Origin: CAXXOK01 sp963675925
GTDB lineage: Bacteria > Bacillota > Clostridia > Christensenellales > Aristaeellaceae
Direction: 5' to 3'
Length of the DNA: 64,000 bases
NCBI GenBank assembly: GCA_963675925.2
Contig: CAXXIB010000004.1
Span: 682,001 to 746,000, forward strand
Shown: in pieces, positions 25,957-34,195 of the stretch
Layout: each line of letters opens with the position of its first letter
How positions within the stretch are numbered: position 1 is the stretch's first letter
Notes under the pieces: model-generated
Seen by the model: only the letters and a program-made list of their open reading frames with translations
Database searches by the model: none
What the model was told of the DNA's origin: nothing
Made by a program: the position numbers and the translations under genes

Positions 25957-27029
25957 TTACCTTGCTCCTTTTTGCGGATTAGCGCATCGTACAGTCCCAG
26001 CAGGTATTGGCTGCCCATCGCGCGGTCGTACAGCCCGTAGCCGGGCATTGAAACCTCTCCCCACACAGCGCGGCCGTGATCGGGCCGGACGGGGCCGTGA
26101 TAGTCAATATCCACCAGCGCCTGCATAATCTCCACCATGTCCAGCGAGCCATCCGCCGCGTAGTGGGCGGATTCCTCAAACACGCCGGGGGCGGTGTGCT
26201 TGGTGTTGCGCAGGTGCACAAAGTGTATCCGGTCGCCGATGGCGCGAATCATGCCCGGAATATCGGTGTTCGGGTTAGAGGACAGCGACCCCGTACACAG
26301 CGTAACGCCGTTATGGGGGTTTGGCACGGCGCTAAGCAGCCGCTGCAGGTTTTGCTTGCCGTTGATAATCCGCGGCAGGCCGAACACACTCCATACGGGA
26401 TCGTCAATGTGAATGGCCATATGGATATCATAGCGGTCGCACACGGGCATGATGGCGTTTAGGAAATAGCAGAGGTTTACAAACAGCTTCTCCTCGGTTA
26501 CGTCCTTGTACATGGCAAACAAATCCTTGATTTTTGCCATGCGCTCCGGTTCCCACCCAGGCAGCCGAAAGCCGTTGGAACGGCTGTCCATCTGCTCAAA
26601 CATGCGGGTGGGGTCAATCTTGTCGATTTCCTTCTGGTCGTACGCCAGCACGGTGGAACCGTCCGGCCGCCGCTTGGCCAGGTCCGAGCGGGTCCAGTCA
26701 AACACCGGCATGAAGTTATAGCAAATCATAGGAATGCCGGCTTTACCCAGCTTTTCCAATGTGCGGATATAGTTGTCGATATAGCGGTCACGCTCCGGCG
26801 TGCCTACTTTGATGGCATCGTGAATGTTGACGCTCTCGATGCCCAGAATTTTCAGGCCCGCGTCCTCTATCTCCTGCCGCATGGCGGCGATGGCGGCGGT
26901 GTCCCATTCTTCTCCCGGCTCGGTATCGTACAGCGTGGTGATAATTCCCTGAATACCGGGAATTTGCCGCAGCTGTTCCAAGGTCACGGTATCAAAGTTT
27001 TTGCCAAACCACCGGAATGTCATTTTCAA
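25953..27029 (-). CDS. uxuA: Mannonate dehydratase
   Basis: This enzyme dehydrates D-mannonate to 2-keto-3-deoxy-D-gluconate. It is a metal-dependent TIM-barrel protein. Family marks are TFRWFGKNFDTVTLEQLRQIPG at the N-terminus, CYNFMPVFDWTRSD, MAIHIDDPVWSVFGLPRI (metal-ligand His/Asp region), CTGSLSSNP, FVHLRNTKH and RPDHGRAVWGEVSMPGYG. The start is placed at TTG 27029 (giving MKMTFRWFG, a common start in this family), because AAGGA lies about 10 bases upstream; the ATG at 27023 is the alternative. It lies between the TRAP permease and uxuB in one operon. Confidence 0.94.
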   Translation of the reverse strand: MKMTFRWFGKNFDTVTLEQLRQIPGIQGIITTLYDTEPGEEWDTAAIAAMRQEIEDAGLKILGIESVNIHDAIKVGTPERDRYIDNYIRTLEKLGKAGIPMICYNFMPVFDWTRSDLAKRRPDGSTVLAYDQKEIDKIDPTRMFEQMDSRSNGFRLPGWEPERMAKIKDLFAMYKDVTEEKLFVNLCYFLNAIMPVCDRYDIHMAIHIDDPVWSVFGLPRIINGKQNLQRLLSAVPNPHNGVTLCTGSLSSNPNTDIPGMIRAIGDRIHFVHLRNTKHTAPGVFEESAHYAADGSLDMVEIMQALVDIDYHGPVRPDHGRAVWGEVSMPGYGLYDRAMGSQYLLGLYDALIRKKEQGK

Positions 27030-27120
27030 TGGGAGCACATCCTTTTTCCGCTTGTGTACAATCACCGGGTATAGAGGAAAGGGCGGGAGGTTGTTGCCTC
27101 CGCGCCCGGTCAACTCACGG

Positions 27121-28422
27121 TTACAGTATCATACCAAAAAGCCGGGGCAGGAACAAGCTGATCGGCTGGAAGAACGTCACAATCAGCAGGGCGATAATCA
27201 TGCAGACATAGAAGGGGAAGGTTGCTTTCACGACCCGCTCCATCGGCACCTTGCCAACCGCCGACCCGATGAACAGCACCGAACCGACCGGCGGCGTAAG
27301 CAGCCCGATGCCGCAGTTGAGCACAATCAGAATGCCGAATTGTATCGGATGAATGCCGATTTGCATCGCTAGCGGCAGCAAAATCGGTGTCGTGATCAGG
27401 ATGATCGGGGCCATATCCATAATGCACCCCAGGAAAAGCAGGATCGCATTGAGCAGCAGCGCGAGTATAATCGGGCTGTTGGTAATGCTGGTAATGGCAT
27501 TGGCCGCCAGCGTTGGGACATGCAGTATGGTCAGGCAATACCCAAAGGCTTTGGATGTTGCAATCAAAATCAGCACAATGGACAGCGTGCCGATACAATC
27601 GCCCAGCACCCTCCACACGCCTCTCCAGTTGAGGCCTTTGTACACATACACACTAACAAACAGGCTGTAGACGACCGCAACCGCGGCCGATTCAGTCGCC
27701 GTGAACACGCCGCCGACCACGCCGAACACCACAATCAGGATCGCCGCCAGGGCCCAGAAGGACTTGCCCAGCTGCACAAACAGGTTCTTTAGGCTGAACC
27801 GCTCGCCCTTGGGGTAGTTCCGGCGTACGGAAATCGCGTACGAGCCTATCATCAGCGACAGCGCCAGCAGCGCGCCGGGCAGGTACCCTGCCAGGAACAA
27901 CGCGCCAACCGACAGGCCACCCGCCGTGGTTGCGTAAATGACCATGTTGTGGCTTGGCGGCACCAGCAGGCCCTCGCAGGCCGAGGTGATGGTCACCGCC
28001 GTGGCAAAGTCTGCGTCGTAGCCCTGCTCGGTCATCATCGGAATCAGGATGGTGCCAAGCGAGGCCGTATCGGCAGCCGCCGAGCCGGAAATTCCGCCGA
28101 AGAAGTAGCTGGCGACAATGTTGACCATTGCCATGCCGCCGCGCATCCAGCCCACGCAGGCGTTGGCCAGGTCGATCAGCTTGCGGGAAATGCCCCCCGT
28201 TCCCATAATCACGCCCATGGTGATGAAAAACGGAACCGCCATCAAGCTGAACGAGGAGATCCCGTTCACCATTTGCTGGCAGATGGTGATCAGGCTTTTG
28301 CCCTGATAGACCAGACACAGAATGGAGGAAATCGCCACCGCGTATGCGATGGGAAAGCGTAATAGGATCATCAATAAAAAGCTGCCAAGCAGAATGATGA
28401 TCGCAATCGTTGCGCTGCTCAT
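27121..28422 (-). CDS. dctM: TRAP transporter large permease subunit (DctM type)
   Basis: This is the main translocation subunit of a tripartite ATP-independent periplasmic-type importer, driven by an ion gradient. The 433 residues form about 12 membrane segments with DctM hallmarks: FRFPIAYAVAISS-like start (LRFPIAYAV), GGISGSAAADTASLGTILIPMM, CEGLLVPPSHNMVIY, and LNCGIGLLTPPVGSVLFIG. Its start overlaps the stop of the small subunit (ATGA). Clustering with uxuA and uxuB points to hexuronates as substrate (inference). It is followed by uxuA after about 90 bases. Confidence 0.93.
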   Translation of the reverse strand: MSSATIAIIILLGSFLLMILLRFPIAYAVAISSILCLVYQGKSLITICQQMVNGISSFSLMAVPFFITMGVIMGTGGISRKLIDLANACVGWMRGGMAMVNIVASYFFGGISGSAAADTASLGTILIPMMTEQGYDADFATAVTITSACEGLLVPPSHNMVIYATTAGGLSVGALFLAGYLPGALLALSLMIGSYAISVRRNYPKGERFSLKNLFVQLGKSFWALAAILIVVFGVVGGVFTATESAAVAVVYSLFVSVYVYKGLNWRGVWRVLGDCIGTLSIVLILIATSKAFGYCLTILHVPTLAANAITSITNSPIILALLLNAILLFLGCIMDMAPIILITTPILLPLAMQIGIHPIQFGILIVLNCGIGLLTPPVGSVLFIGSAVGKVPMERVVKATFPFYVCMIIALLIVTFFQPISLFLPRLFGMIL

Positions 28423-28967
28423 TGCGCTTCACCTGCCTTTACAGCGTTTGTTTCGTCTTTGATAAAGTACTTCTTAATGTGGTTATAAATGGCTTCAATT
28501 TCAAATACCAGCATGGCGATGCCCGCCAGCGGGATGGGGAAATACATCCAGAACTTGGATAAAAACGGCATGGAAATATAAGTGCCCTTGCTGCCGATGC
28601 CCAGTGCGTATTTCATGCCCACGGAAATCATGATAACCGCCAGCACCGATACGGCCAGGTCCGCCAGAATGTCCAGCGAAATGATCAACTTTCTGGGCAG
28701 GTACTTATCCAGCGCCGACATGCGAATGTGTGCGCCTTTGCGAATAGCCAGCGCGGCGGAAAGCACCGCCATATAGGTCATTAAGGTCAAAACCACTTCC
28801 TCCGACCAGGAGGGGTCCGGAATAAACGAAATGTACCGGCCCGCGACCGTAAACGAGGTGATCGCGATATCCAGAATCAACAATATTTTACATAGGAACA
28901 GAATCGCGGCATAGGCTTTGTCATATATCGGTTTGATCCGGTCAAGGACAGTAAATATTTTTGGCAT
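28419..28967 (-). CDS. dctQ: TRAP transporter small permease subunit (DctQ type)
   Basis: This four-helix membrane subunit supports the large permease. The ~182-residue length and the central WSEEVVLTLMTYMAVLSAALAIRKGAHI motif are diagnostic of DctQ. The ATG at 28967 is preferred over a GTG four codons earlier because AAAGG sits about 11 bases upstream of it. It is separated from the binding-protein gene by a strong stem-loop (29000-29030) that probably lowers its expression relative to dctP. Confidence 0.9.
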   Translation of the reverse strand: MPKIFTVLDRIKPIYDKAYAAILFLCKILLILDIAITSFTVAGRYISFIPDPSWSEEVVLTLMTYMAVLSAALAIRKGAHIRMSALDKYLPRKLIISLDILADLAVSVLAVIMISVGMKYALGIGSKGTYISMPFLSKFWMYFPIPLAGIAMLVFEIEAIYNHIKKYFIKDETNAVKAGEAQ

Positions 28968-28993
28968 TGCCCTCGTCACCTTTCATCGTATCG

Positions 28994-29030
28994 AAAAATC
29001 GGACGCAGAGATACGGTTTCCCTGCGTCCG
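28994..29030 (-). terminator. Intercistronic stem-loop / partial terminator between dctP and dctQ
   Basis: CGGACGCAG pairs with CTGCGTCCG around a 13-base loop. On the minus strand it is followed by ATTTTTC. This layout would let some transcripts stop or be stabilised after the binding-protein gene, giving more binding protein than permease. Confidence 0.7.
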
Positions 29031-29062
29031 AAAGTTATTGTTTCCGGAACTCGTTTCAGCGT

Positions 29063-30079
29063 TTATTTCATGTCCACGATCTGCTGGTAGAGTTCTTCCT
29101 GTCCAACGATATTCTCTGCGATGATATCGGCACAGGCGGCAGACCATGGGCTGTTGTCCGGAACTTCAACGAAGTTCACGCCCATGTCTTTCAGCTCTTG
29201 CAGTACGGCTTCCTCAGCGGAAGCCGACAGCGCGGCGTTGAATTCCTGTGCATACTGCGCGGCGGCCAGTACGGCAGCCTGCTGGTTTTCGGTCAGCTTG
29301 GCCCAGCTGGCTTCGGACACGATAACCTGCACGGCGCCCAGGGTGTGGCCGTCGAGAATCATGCTGTCGGCCACTTCGTAGAAGGCCTTGGATTTGTAAT
29401 TGGCAATGGGCTGTTCTGCACCGTCGACCACACCGGTCTGCAATGCCGAGTACAGCTCGTTGTAGTCAACCGGCGTGGCGGATGCGCCAAGGCCGTTGAC
29501 CATGCCGGTCATAACGGGGTCATTGGATACGCGGATTTTGAGGCCCTTGAGGGAGTCGATGCCGGTGACTTCGATGCCCTTGCGGAAGAAGAAGTTACGG
29601 AAGCCTTCTTCGCCGTAGAAGATACCAAACACGCCCAGACCCAGTTCTTGCGGCTCCAGTAAGAACTCTTTGGCCAAATCGCTGTTGGCAAAATTCCAGT
29701 AATGTGCGCGGCCCGCAAACGTGTAGGGCAGCGACAGGAGCTTGGATTTTGCACAGCCGTAGGTGGTCAGTGCAAACGCCGAGATGCGGGACATATCCAC
29801 GGTGTCGCCGCCGGCGAGCATGGAGTCCAGCACGACGGTTTCAGAGCCGAGCACGCCGCTGGCCTGAATGTCGATGATGACAGAGCCGCCGGTCAGTTCA
29901 AAAACCTTGTCTTTGAATGCCGTGCCGGTCTGGCCGACGATGGAGTCAAGCGGGTTAACTTCGGCATAGGTCAGAGTCACCTGGGGATCATTGGCTACGT
30001 CACCAAAATCCTGTGCCAGTGCGGCGGTCGCGCTGAAAACCATAACAGCGGACAGCAAGAGAACGAGCAACTTTTTCAT
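29063..30079 (-). CDS. dctP: TRAP transporter solute-binding protein (DctP family)
   Basis: This extracytoplasmic receptor presents substrate to the TRAP permease. The 338 residues begin with a signal peptide (MKKLLVLLLSAVMVFSATAALA). No lipobox cysteine is seen, so how it is retained at the surface is not clear. DctP marks include LTYAEVNPLDS, VDMSRISAFALTT, the conserved arginine region LKIRVSNDPVMTGMVNGLGASATPVDYNELYSALQTGVVDGAEQP, and LGAVQVIVSE. The operon with uxuAB suggests glucuronate/galacturonate binding (inference). GGAGG precedes the ATG. Three TTGTATAC sites lie upstream of its promoter. Confidence 0.93.
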   Translation of the reverse strand: MKKLLVLLLSAVMVFSATAALAQDFGDVANDPQVTLTYAEVNPLDSIVGQTGTAFKDKVFELTGGSVIIDIQASGVLGSETVVLDSMLAGGDTVDMSRISAFALTTYGCAKSKLLSLPYTFAGRAHYWNFANSDLAKEFLLEPQELGLGVFGIFYGEEGFRNFFFRKGIEVTGIDSLKGLKIRVSNDPVMTGMVNGLGASATPVDYNELYSALQTGVVDGAEQPIANYKSKAFYEVADSMILDGHTLGAVQVIVSEASWAKLTENQQAAVLAAAQYAQEFNAALSASAEEAVLQELKDMGVNFVEVPDNSPWSAACADIIAENIVGQEELYQQIVDMK

Positions 30080-30149
30080 GGGTATGCCTCCTTGTTGGTT
30101 GTTGAATTGTCCAGAAGAGCTATCGGATCGACCCCTCTGCTTTAGCCAT

Positions 30150-30178
30150 AGTGTAGCATACTACTATATTAGCGTCAA
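30150..30178 (-). promoter_or_regulatory. Promoter of the dctPQM-uxuAB operon
   Basis: On the minus strand, TTGACG (30178-30173), a 17-bp spacer and TACACT (30155-30150), about 70 bases before the dctP start. Confidence 0.75.
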
Positions 30179-30202
30179 TCCTATTTGTAAAAATTTTTTG
30201 TT

Positions 30203-30300
30203 TTGTATACAAGTTTTTATGCCATTTTCTGTCCGCAACCCTTATCAAACCCAGTTGTATACTAGTACCTTTCACGTTGAAGCCCGCTAGTTGTATACGA
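30203..30300. promoter_or_regulatory. Three TTGTATAC sites, candidate GntR-family operators
   Basis: TTGTATACAA (30203-30212, perfect palindrome), TTGTATACTA (30255-30264) and TTGTATACGA (30291-30300) share an 8-base core in the same orientation. They lie just upstream of the -35 of the TRAP-uxuAB promoter. The core resembles the TNGTNNNACNA-type sites bound by FadR-subfamily GntR regulators, which often control uronate genes. No such regulator is encoded in the window. Confidence 0.55.
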
Positions 30301-30452
30301 TCTCAGCAGGCAGTGAAAACAGCGTGCCTTATCCTGCAAAAGCCGACACGCCAATCCGCTTGTCTTCCATGCAGGTGCCGCCGCTTGAAATCAAGCTCCG
30401 GTTGTGCCACAATAAGCCCGGTAGCCACCCCAAACAGACCGGAGGCGCTGTT

Positions 30453-30986
30453 ATGAGCACAGACCAGGCCATCACCATTCCCGTTACGCTGGACAAGCGC
30501 ACGTTCCGGCGCTTTGCCACCTTTGACACCTTCCGCCGGCAACGGCGCTGGCGGCTGCCGTTTGCGTTCTTTGTCATCCTTGCCGCGTTTTCCGTGTTTT
30601 TATATTTGCAAACAGACAAACCCCAGGCCGCACTCATCGCCACGGTGCTGTTAAGCGTGGGGGTACTACTGCCGCTGGTGTATGTCCTCACCTTTTATAT
30701 GAACCTGCGCACCAGCACCGAATCGCACCGCCTGCCCCGCCTGGTGTACACGCTAACCCTGTCCGGCGAGGATGTATCCATCCTCTCCCACACCCAAAGC
30801 GGACAAACGCTGACCCTGCACTGGAACCAGCTGTTTGCGGCCTACCGCGTACGTGGTGCCATTTACCTGTATGTGCTGCCCACACGCGCCTTTCTGCTGC
30901 CCGATGGCCAGGCGGATGTTTCCGCTGATGCGCTGTGGGATTATATACAAACACGCCTGCAGGACAAGTGCCGCAGCTTCTGCTAA
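30453..30986 (+). CDS. YcxB-like membrane protein
   Basis: The 177-residue protein has two adjacent membrane helices (LPFAFFVILAAFSVFLYL; ALIATVLLSVGVLLPLVYVLTFY). A C-terminal domain carries the pattern LTLHWNQLFAAYRVRGAIYLYVLPTRAFLLP, matching the YcxB-like domain (PF14317 type), which is of unknown function. GGAGG lies about 8 bases before ATG 30453; the open frame extends further 5' but lacks a start signal. It is monocistronic and ends at a strong terminator. No process can be assigned. Confidence 0.75.
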   Translation: MSTDQAITIPVTLDKRTFRRFATFDTFRRQRRWRLPFAFFVILAAFSVFLYLQTDKPQAALIATVLLSVGVLLPLVYVLTFYMNLRTSTESHRLPRLVYTLTLSGEDVSILSHTQSGQTLTLHWNQLFAAYRVRGAIYLYVLPTRAFLLPDGQADVSADALWDYIQTRLQDKCRSFC

Positions 30987-31006
30987 GCGCCCAAACACAA
31001 AAAAAG

Positions 31007-31032
31007 AACGCCGCGCACTGCGCGGCGTTTTC
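31007..31032. terminator. Bidirectional terminator
   Basis: AACGCCGCGC / GCGCGGCGTT with a 3-base loop, flanked by A's and T's. It serves the YcxB-like gene and the convergent GNAT gene. Confidence 0.88.
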
Positions 31033-31048
31033 TATATCTTAGGTTTGA

Positions 31049-31570
31049 TTATACCGTGGCGTAGTCCTCCAGCGCGATCCAATACCGCTGCACAATGTGG
31101 TCGCCGTCCTGGATTTCATTTTCCATCACACCGCCGCACGCTTGAATCGTACGGGCAGAGGCGATGTTGTCCTTATCGCAGGTCACCAGCACGCGGTTTA
31201 ACCCCAGCCGCCAGGCAAGGGGCAGCGCGGCGGTCAGCGTCGCCTTGGCATGGCCTTGCCTGCGTGCCGACGGCCGCACCCCGTAGCCGATATGGCCACT
31301 CACCCTGCGCAGATGATCGTTCAGCCGGTGCCGCAGGTTGAGCGCACCGAGGATTGTTCCGTCATCGGCAACCCAAACATAGGTATGATCGGGTACAAAT
31401 GTCCCAACGGCCTGCGTTTGCCGATAGGCATTGTCGGTAATCCACTGCTTGTAGCTGCGCCCCAGCAGGCGCGCGGTATAGGGTACGATCTCCTCGTGAT
31501 GCCTATCCCATTCCCGCACAAAATCCAGGTACGCGTCCTGCATATCCTGCGTTGGCACCATTAATTTCAT
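31049..31570 (-). CDS. GNAT family N-acetyltransferase, tandem copy A
   Basis: The 173-residue protein belongs to the YjdJ/RimL-like GNATs with an N-terminal helical segment (MVPTQDMQDAYLDFVREW). The core includes TYVWVADDGTILGALNLRHRLND, HIGYGVRPSARRQGHAKATL (acetyl-CoA loop) and VLVTCDKDNIASARTIQACGG. It ends in HIVQRYWIAL. GGGAGGG precedes ATG 31570. It is clearly paralogous to the next gene upstream in transcription (31669-32172). The substrate is unknown; many relatives are annotated only by fold. Confidence 0.88.
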   Translation of the reverse strand: MKLMVPTQDMQDAYLDFVREWDRHHEEIVPYTARLLGRSYKQWITDNAYRQTQAVGTFVPDHTYVWVADDGTILGALNLRHRLNDHLRRVSGHIGYGVRPSARRQGHAKATLTAALPLAWRLGLNRVLVTCDKDNIASARTIQACGGVMENEIQDGDHIVQRYWIALEDYATV

Positions 31571-31668
31571 CCAATCCCTCCCGCTGCTTAGGTAAGCGGC
31601 AGGCATCCGGCCGGGTGTTGCCCCGCGTATGCCTGCCAGTTGTGCCGTATTGTGTTCGGTCTATCGTG

Positions 31669-32172
31669 CTACAGTGTAATCCAGTACCGCTGCACGATAC
31701 GCCCGTGGTACTCGATTTCGCTTTCCAGCACGCCGCCGGTATGCGCTATCGTCAACGCCGCACCGACGTTTACCTTATCGCAGGTAATCAGCACGCGATC
31801 CAGCCCCAGCTTTTTCGCCTTGGGCAGCGCAGCAGCCAGCATAGCCTTGGCATGCCCGAACCGGCGATAGGACGGCCGCACCCCATAGCCGATATGCCCG
31901 CCGACACGGCTGAGCCGCTCGTCCAGCACCGGCCGCAGGTTGAGCGCGCCGATCATGGTGCCGTTGGAATCCATCCAGACATAGGTATGCGACGGCACCG
32001 AGCCTTCCGGTGCGGTGGTCTCGCGTTTTTTAAGATCCTCCAGCCACTGCTCGTAGCTGCGTCCCAGCAGCCGCGCCGCATGCGGCCGGATTTTTTCCTG
32101 ATGATCCGCCCATTCCCGCGCAAAATCCAGGTATGCGTTTTGCATGGCGAGCGTCGGTTTTTCAAGTTTCAT
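31669..32172 (-). CDS. GNAT family N-acetyltransferase, tandem copy B
   Basis: This 167-residue paralog of the neighbouring GNAT shares its whole layout: MQNAYLDFAREW, HAARLLGRSYEQWLEDL, HTYVWMDSNGTMIGALNLRP, HIGYGVRPSYRRFGHAKAML, LGLDRVLITCDKVN and IVQRYWITL. The two differ mainly in the segment before the central strand and around the CoA loop (RRQ versus RRF at the first glycine position). That suggests different substrates or relaxed constraint after duplication. It is likely cotranscribed with the hypothetical gene upstream (44 bases). Confidence 0.88.
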   Translation of the reverse strand: MKLEKPTLAMQNAYLDFAREWADHQEKIRPHAARLLGRSYEQWLEDLKKRETTAPEGSVPSHTYVWMDSNGTMIGALNLRPVLDERLSRVGGHIGYGVRPSYRRFGHAKAMLAAALPKAKKLGLDRVLITCDKVNVGAALTIAHTGGVLESEIEYHGRIVQRYWITL

Positions 32173-32215
32173 GCTTATTCCTCCCCGGCTATTGGGTGAT
32201 ACCGCTTTCGGCCAT

Positions 32216-32704
32216 TTACAGCGGCTTGGCCTTGGACTTCATCTCATTGAGCGCTATTTCCATCTCCGCCAGGCGTTTGCTGGCATCGCGGAAGCAATCA
32301 TCGGGCACGTTGCAGTGCAGGTAGGTTTCTTCCAGCTCCTGTGTCAGCGCCAGCATGCGCCGGTTAATGTCGAGAAACGCTGCAAAATGACCGCTTTGCA
32401 TGGCATTTTGAAAGGTTTTCAGGTCCATTTCAATAAACTCGGCAATCGCATCGGCATTGGGAAATACCCCCGCGCTCATCGGATAGGGCCTGATGCGCTG
32501 GAGATAGTACTCGTTCTTGGCGTTGAGGTTGTACACATAGTACAGCTCATGTTCGCCGACGGAGAACCGTACATAGTTAATCAAACCATGTATCTGCGTA
32601 ACTGACGCGCCCATTTGCCTAAGCTGCATATTGATATGGTCCTGCTGCGCCGAAGCATAACTCATTTGATGGTTTTGGTTGTTTAAGCCGTGTCTGTCTG
32701 CCAC
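32216..32704 (-). CDS. Hypothetical protein
   Basis: I do not recognise this ~162-residue soluble protein. It is largely helical, with an internal segment that may form short strands (YVRFSVGEHELYYVYNLNAKNEYYLQRI) and a helical C-terminal half (DLKTFQNAMQSGHFAAFLD; ASKRLAEMEIALNEMKSKA). There is no signal peptide or membrane span. The GTG at 32704 is chosen because GGGAGG lies 8 bases upstream; an in-frame ATG at 32726-32728 overlaps the previous stop but has no ribosome site. It sits directly downstream of an ArsB/NhaD-type permease, so a supporting role is possible but unproven. Confidence 0.65.
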   Translation of the reverse strand: MADRHGLNNQNHQMSYASAQQDHINMQLRQMGASVTQIHGLINYVRFSVGEHELYYVYNLNAKNEYYLQRIRPYPMSAGVFPNADAIAEFIEMDLKTFQNAMQSGHFAAFLDINRRMLALTQELEETYLHCNVPDDCFRDASKRLAEMEIALNEMKSKAKPL

Positions 32705-32728
32705 CGTTGTCGCCTCCCAGTTTGTCAT

Positions 32729-33997
32729 TTATAAATAAAACAGTATTAAATACACCATAGACAGGGCAATGGACAGCATCATCATCGGAAAGCCGACCTT
32801 CATATAGCTTTTAAAGGTCAGGTTCACGCCCTGTTTGCCCGCAAGCCCTGCGACCACTACGTTGGCCGATGCGCCAATCAGCGTTCCGTTACCGCCAAGG
32901 CACGCCCCCAGCGATACCGCCCACCACAGCGGCCCGATATCCACGCCCTGTGCGCCCATGCCAATAATGAGGGGAATCAGCGTTGCCACAAACGGGATGT
33001 TGTCCAGGAACGACGATACGATCGCCGAAAACCAGATCAGCAGTATCCCGGCCAGGAGCAGGTTATCGGCCACCATGCCGGTAATCACCATCGCCAGCGA
33101 CTCAATCAGCCCGACCTCTTCCAGTGCGCCAACCAGCATGAACAGCCCTGCAAAAAAGAAGATGGTCGGCCATTCGATGGACAAGAGCGCATCCTCGATG
33201 TCTCCGCCGCTAAGCAACAGCAGCAGCACCGCACCGGTCATGGCGATCATCCCGTTGTCCAGGTTGATCGCATCGTGGAAGATGAAGCCCAGCATGGTCA
33301 GCAGCAGCACGATGCCGCACTTGATCAGCAATGCCGTGTTTTTAATGCACACGCTTTCATCCAGCTCAAACACCTTTTGCTTTTCCTCGGGGCTCAGGCG
33401 CAGCTGCTTGCGGTACATCAGCCAGAGCACGAAAAAGGTGACGATGAACACGACAATGATGATGGGCCCGAGGTTAACAACGAAATCCATAAACGACAAG
33501 CCCGCGCGGCTGCCGATCATAATATTGGGCGGGTCACCGACGATGGTCGCCGTGCCGCCGATGTTGGACGCCAGAATTTCCGGAATCAAAAACGGAATCG
33601 GGTCGATTTTCAGTTTCTTGGTAATCACGAAGGTCATCGGTACGATGAGCAGTACCGTGGTTACGTTGTCCAGCAGGGCCGAAACCACGGCCGTGACCAC
33701 ACACAAGAACAGAATAATTCGCCAGGGGTCGCCCTTGGCTTTCTTGGCCGCAATAATCGCCAGATATTCAAATACGCCGGTTTTTTTGACGATACTGACG
33801 ATGATCATCATCCCCATCAGTACGCCCAGTGTATTGAAGTCGATATACTTCAGCGCTTCGGATGTGGTCAGCACCCGGAGAATCAGCAGCGCAGCGACGC
33901 CTGCCATGGCCGCAACCGTGCGGTGCAGCTTCTCCGTGATAATCAGTGCCAGGGTGATGACGAAAACAACAATTGCAAATATAGATGCTAGCGACAT
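32729..33997 (-). CDS. ArsB/NhaD-type ion permease, tandem copy A
   Basis: This 422-residue polytopic protein of the ion-transporter (IT) superfamily has about 11-12 helices. Diagnostic stretches are FLDNVTTVLLIVPMTFV-like (LLDNVTTVLLIVP), EILASNIGGTATIVGDPPNIMIGSRAGLSF, IEWPTIFFFAGLFMLVGALE, and GACLGGNGTLIGASANVVVA. The family exports arsenite, or exchanges Na+ for H+, or carries anions; no arsenic genes are nearby, so a Na+/H+ or anion role is more likely (inference). GGAG precedes the ATG. It is a paralog of the gene immediately upstream and has its own similar promoter. Confidence 0.88.
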   Translation of the reverse strand: MSLASIFAIVVFVITLALIITEKLHRTVAAMAGVAALLILRVLTTSEALKYIDFNTLGVLMGMMIIVSIVKKTGVFEYLAIIAAKKAKGDPWRIILFLCVVTAVVSALLDNVTTVLLIVPMTFVITKKLKIDPIPFLIPEILASNIGGTATIVGDPPNIMIGSRAGLSFMDFVVNLGPIIIVVFIVTFFVLWLMYRKQLRLSPEEKQKVFELDESVCIKNTALLIKCGIVLLLTMLGFIFHDAINLDNGMIAMTGAVLLLLLSGGDIEDALLSIEWPTIFFFAGLFMLVGALEEVGLIESLAMVITGMVADNLLLAGILLIWFSAIVSSFLDNIPFVATLIPLIIGMGAQGVDIGPLWWAVSLGACLGGNGTLIGASANVVVAGLAGKQGVNLTFKSYMKVGFPMMMLSIALSMVYLILFYL

Positions 33998-34046
33998 AGG
34001 ATGCTCCTGTCCGTTGGGTCGTAAAGGCTTTTTTGTAACGTGCTAC

Positions 34047-34076
34047 AGTATACGCCTGCCCCTTTGCGGCCGTCAA
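34047..34076 (-). promoter_or_regulatory. Promoter of ArsB/NhaD-type permease copy A
   Basis: On the minus strand, TTGACG (34076-34071), an 18-bp spacer and TATACT (34052-34047). It is nearly the same layout as the copy B promoter. Confidence 0.7.
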
Positions 34077-34195
34077 ACGAATTGCCCCCCTGTGCCAAAA
34101 CTTATGCGTTTTGCCGACTTAAACCCGTTTCTTTTGGTCACTTTTGAAACATTTGCGGCCTGCGCCGCCCCAACTCCTCTCTGCCGTAGTCCTCT

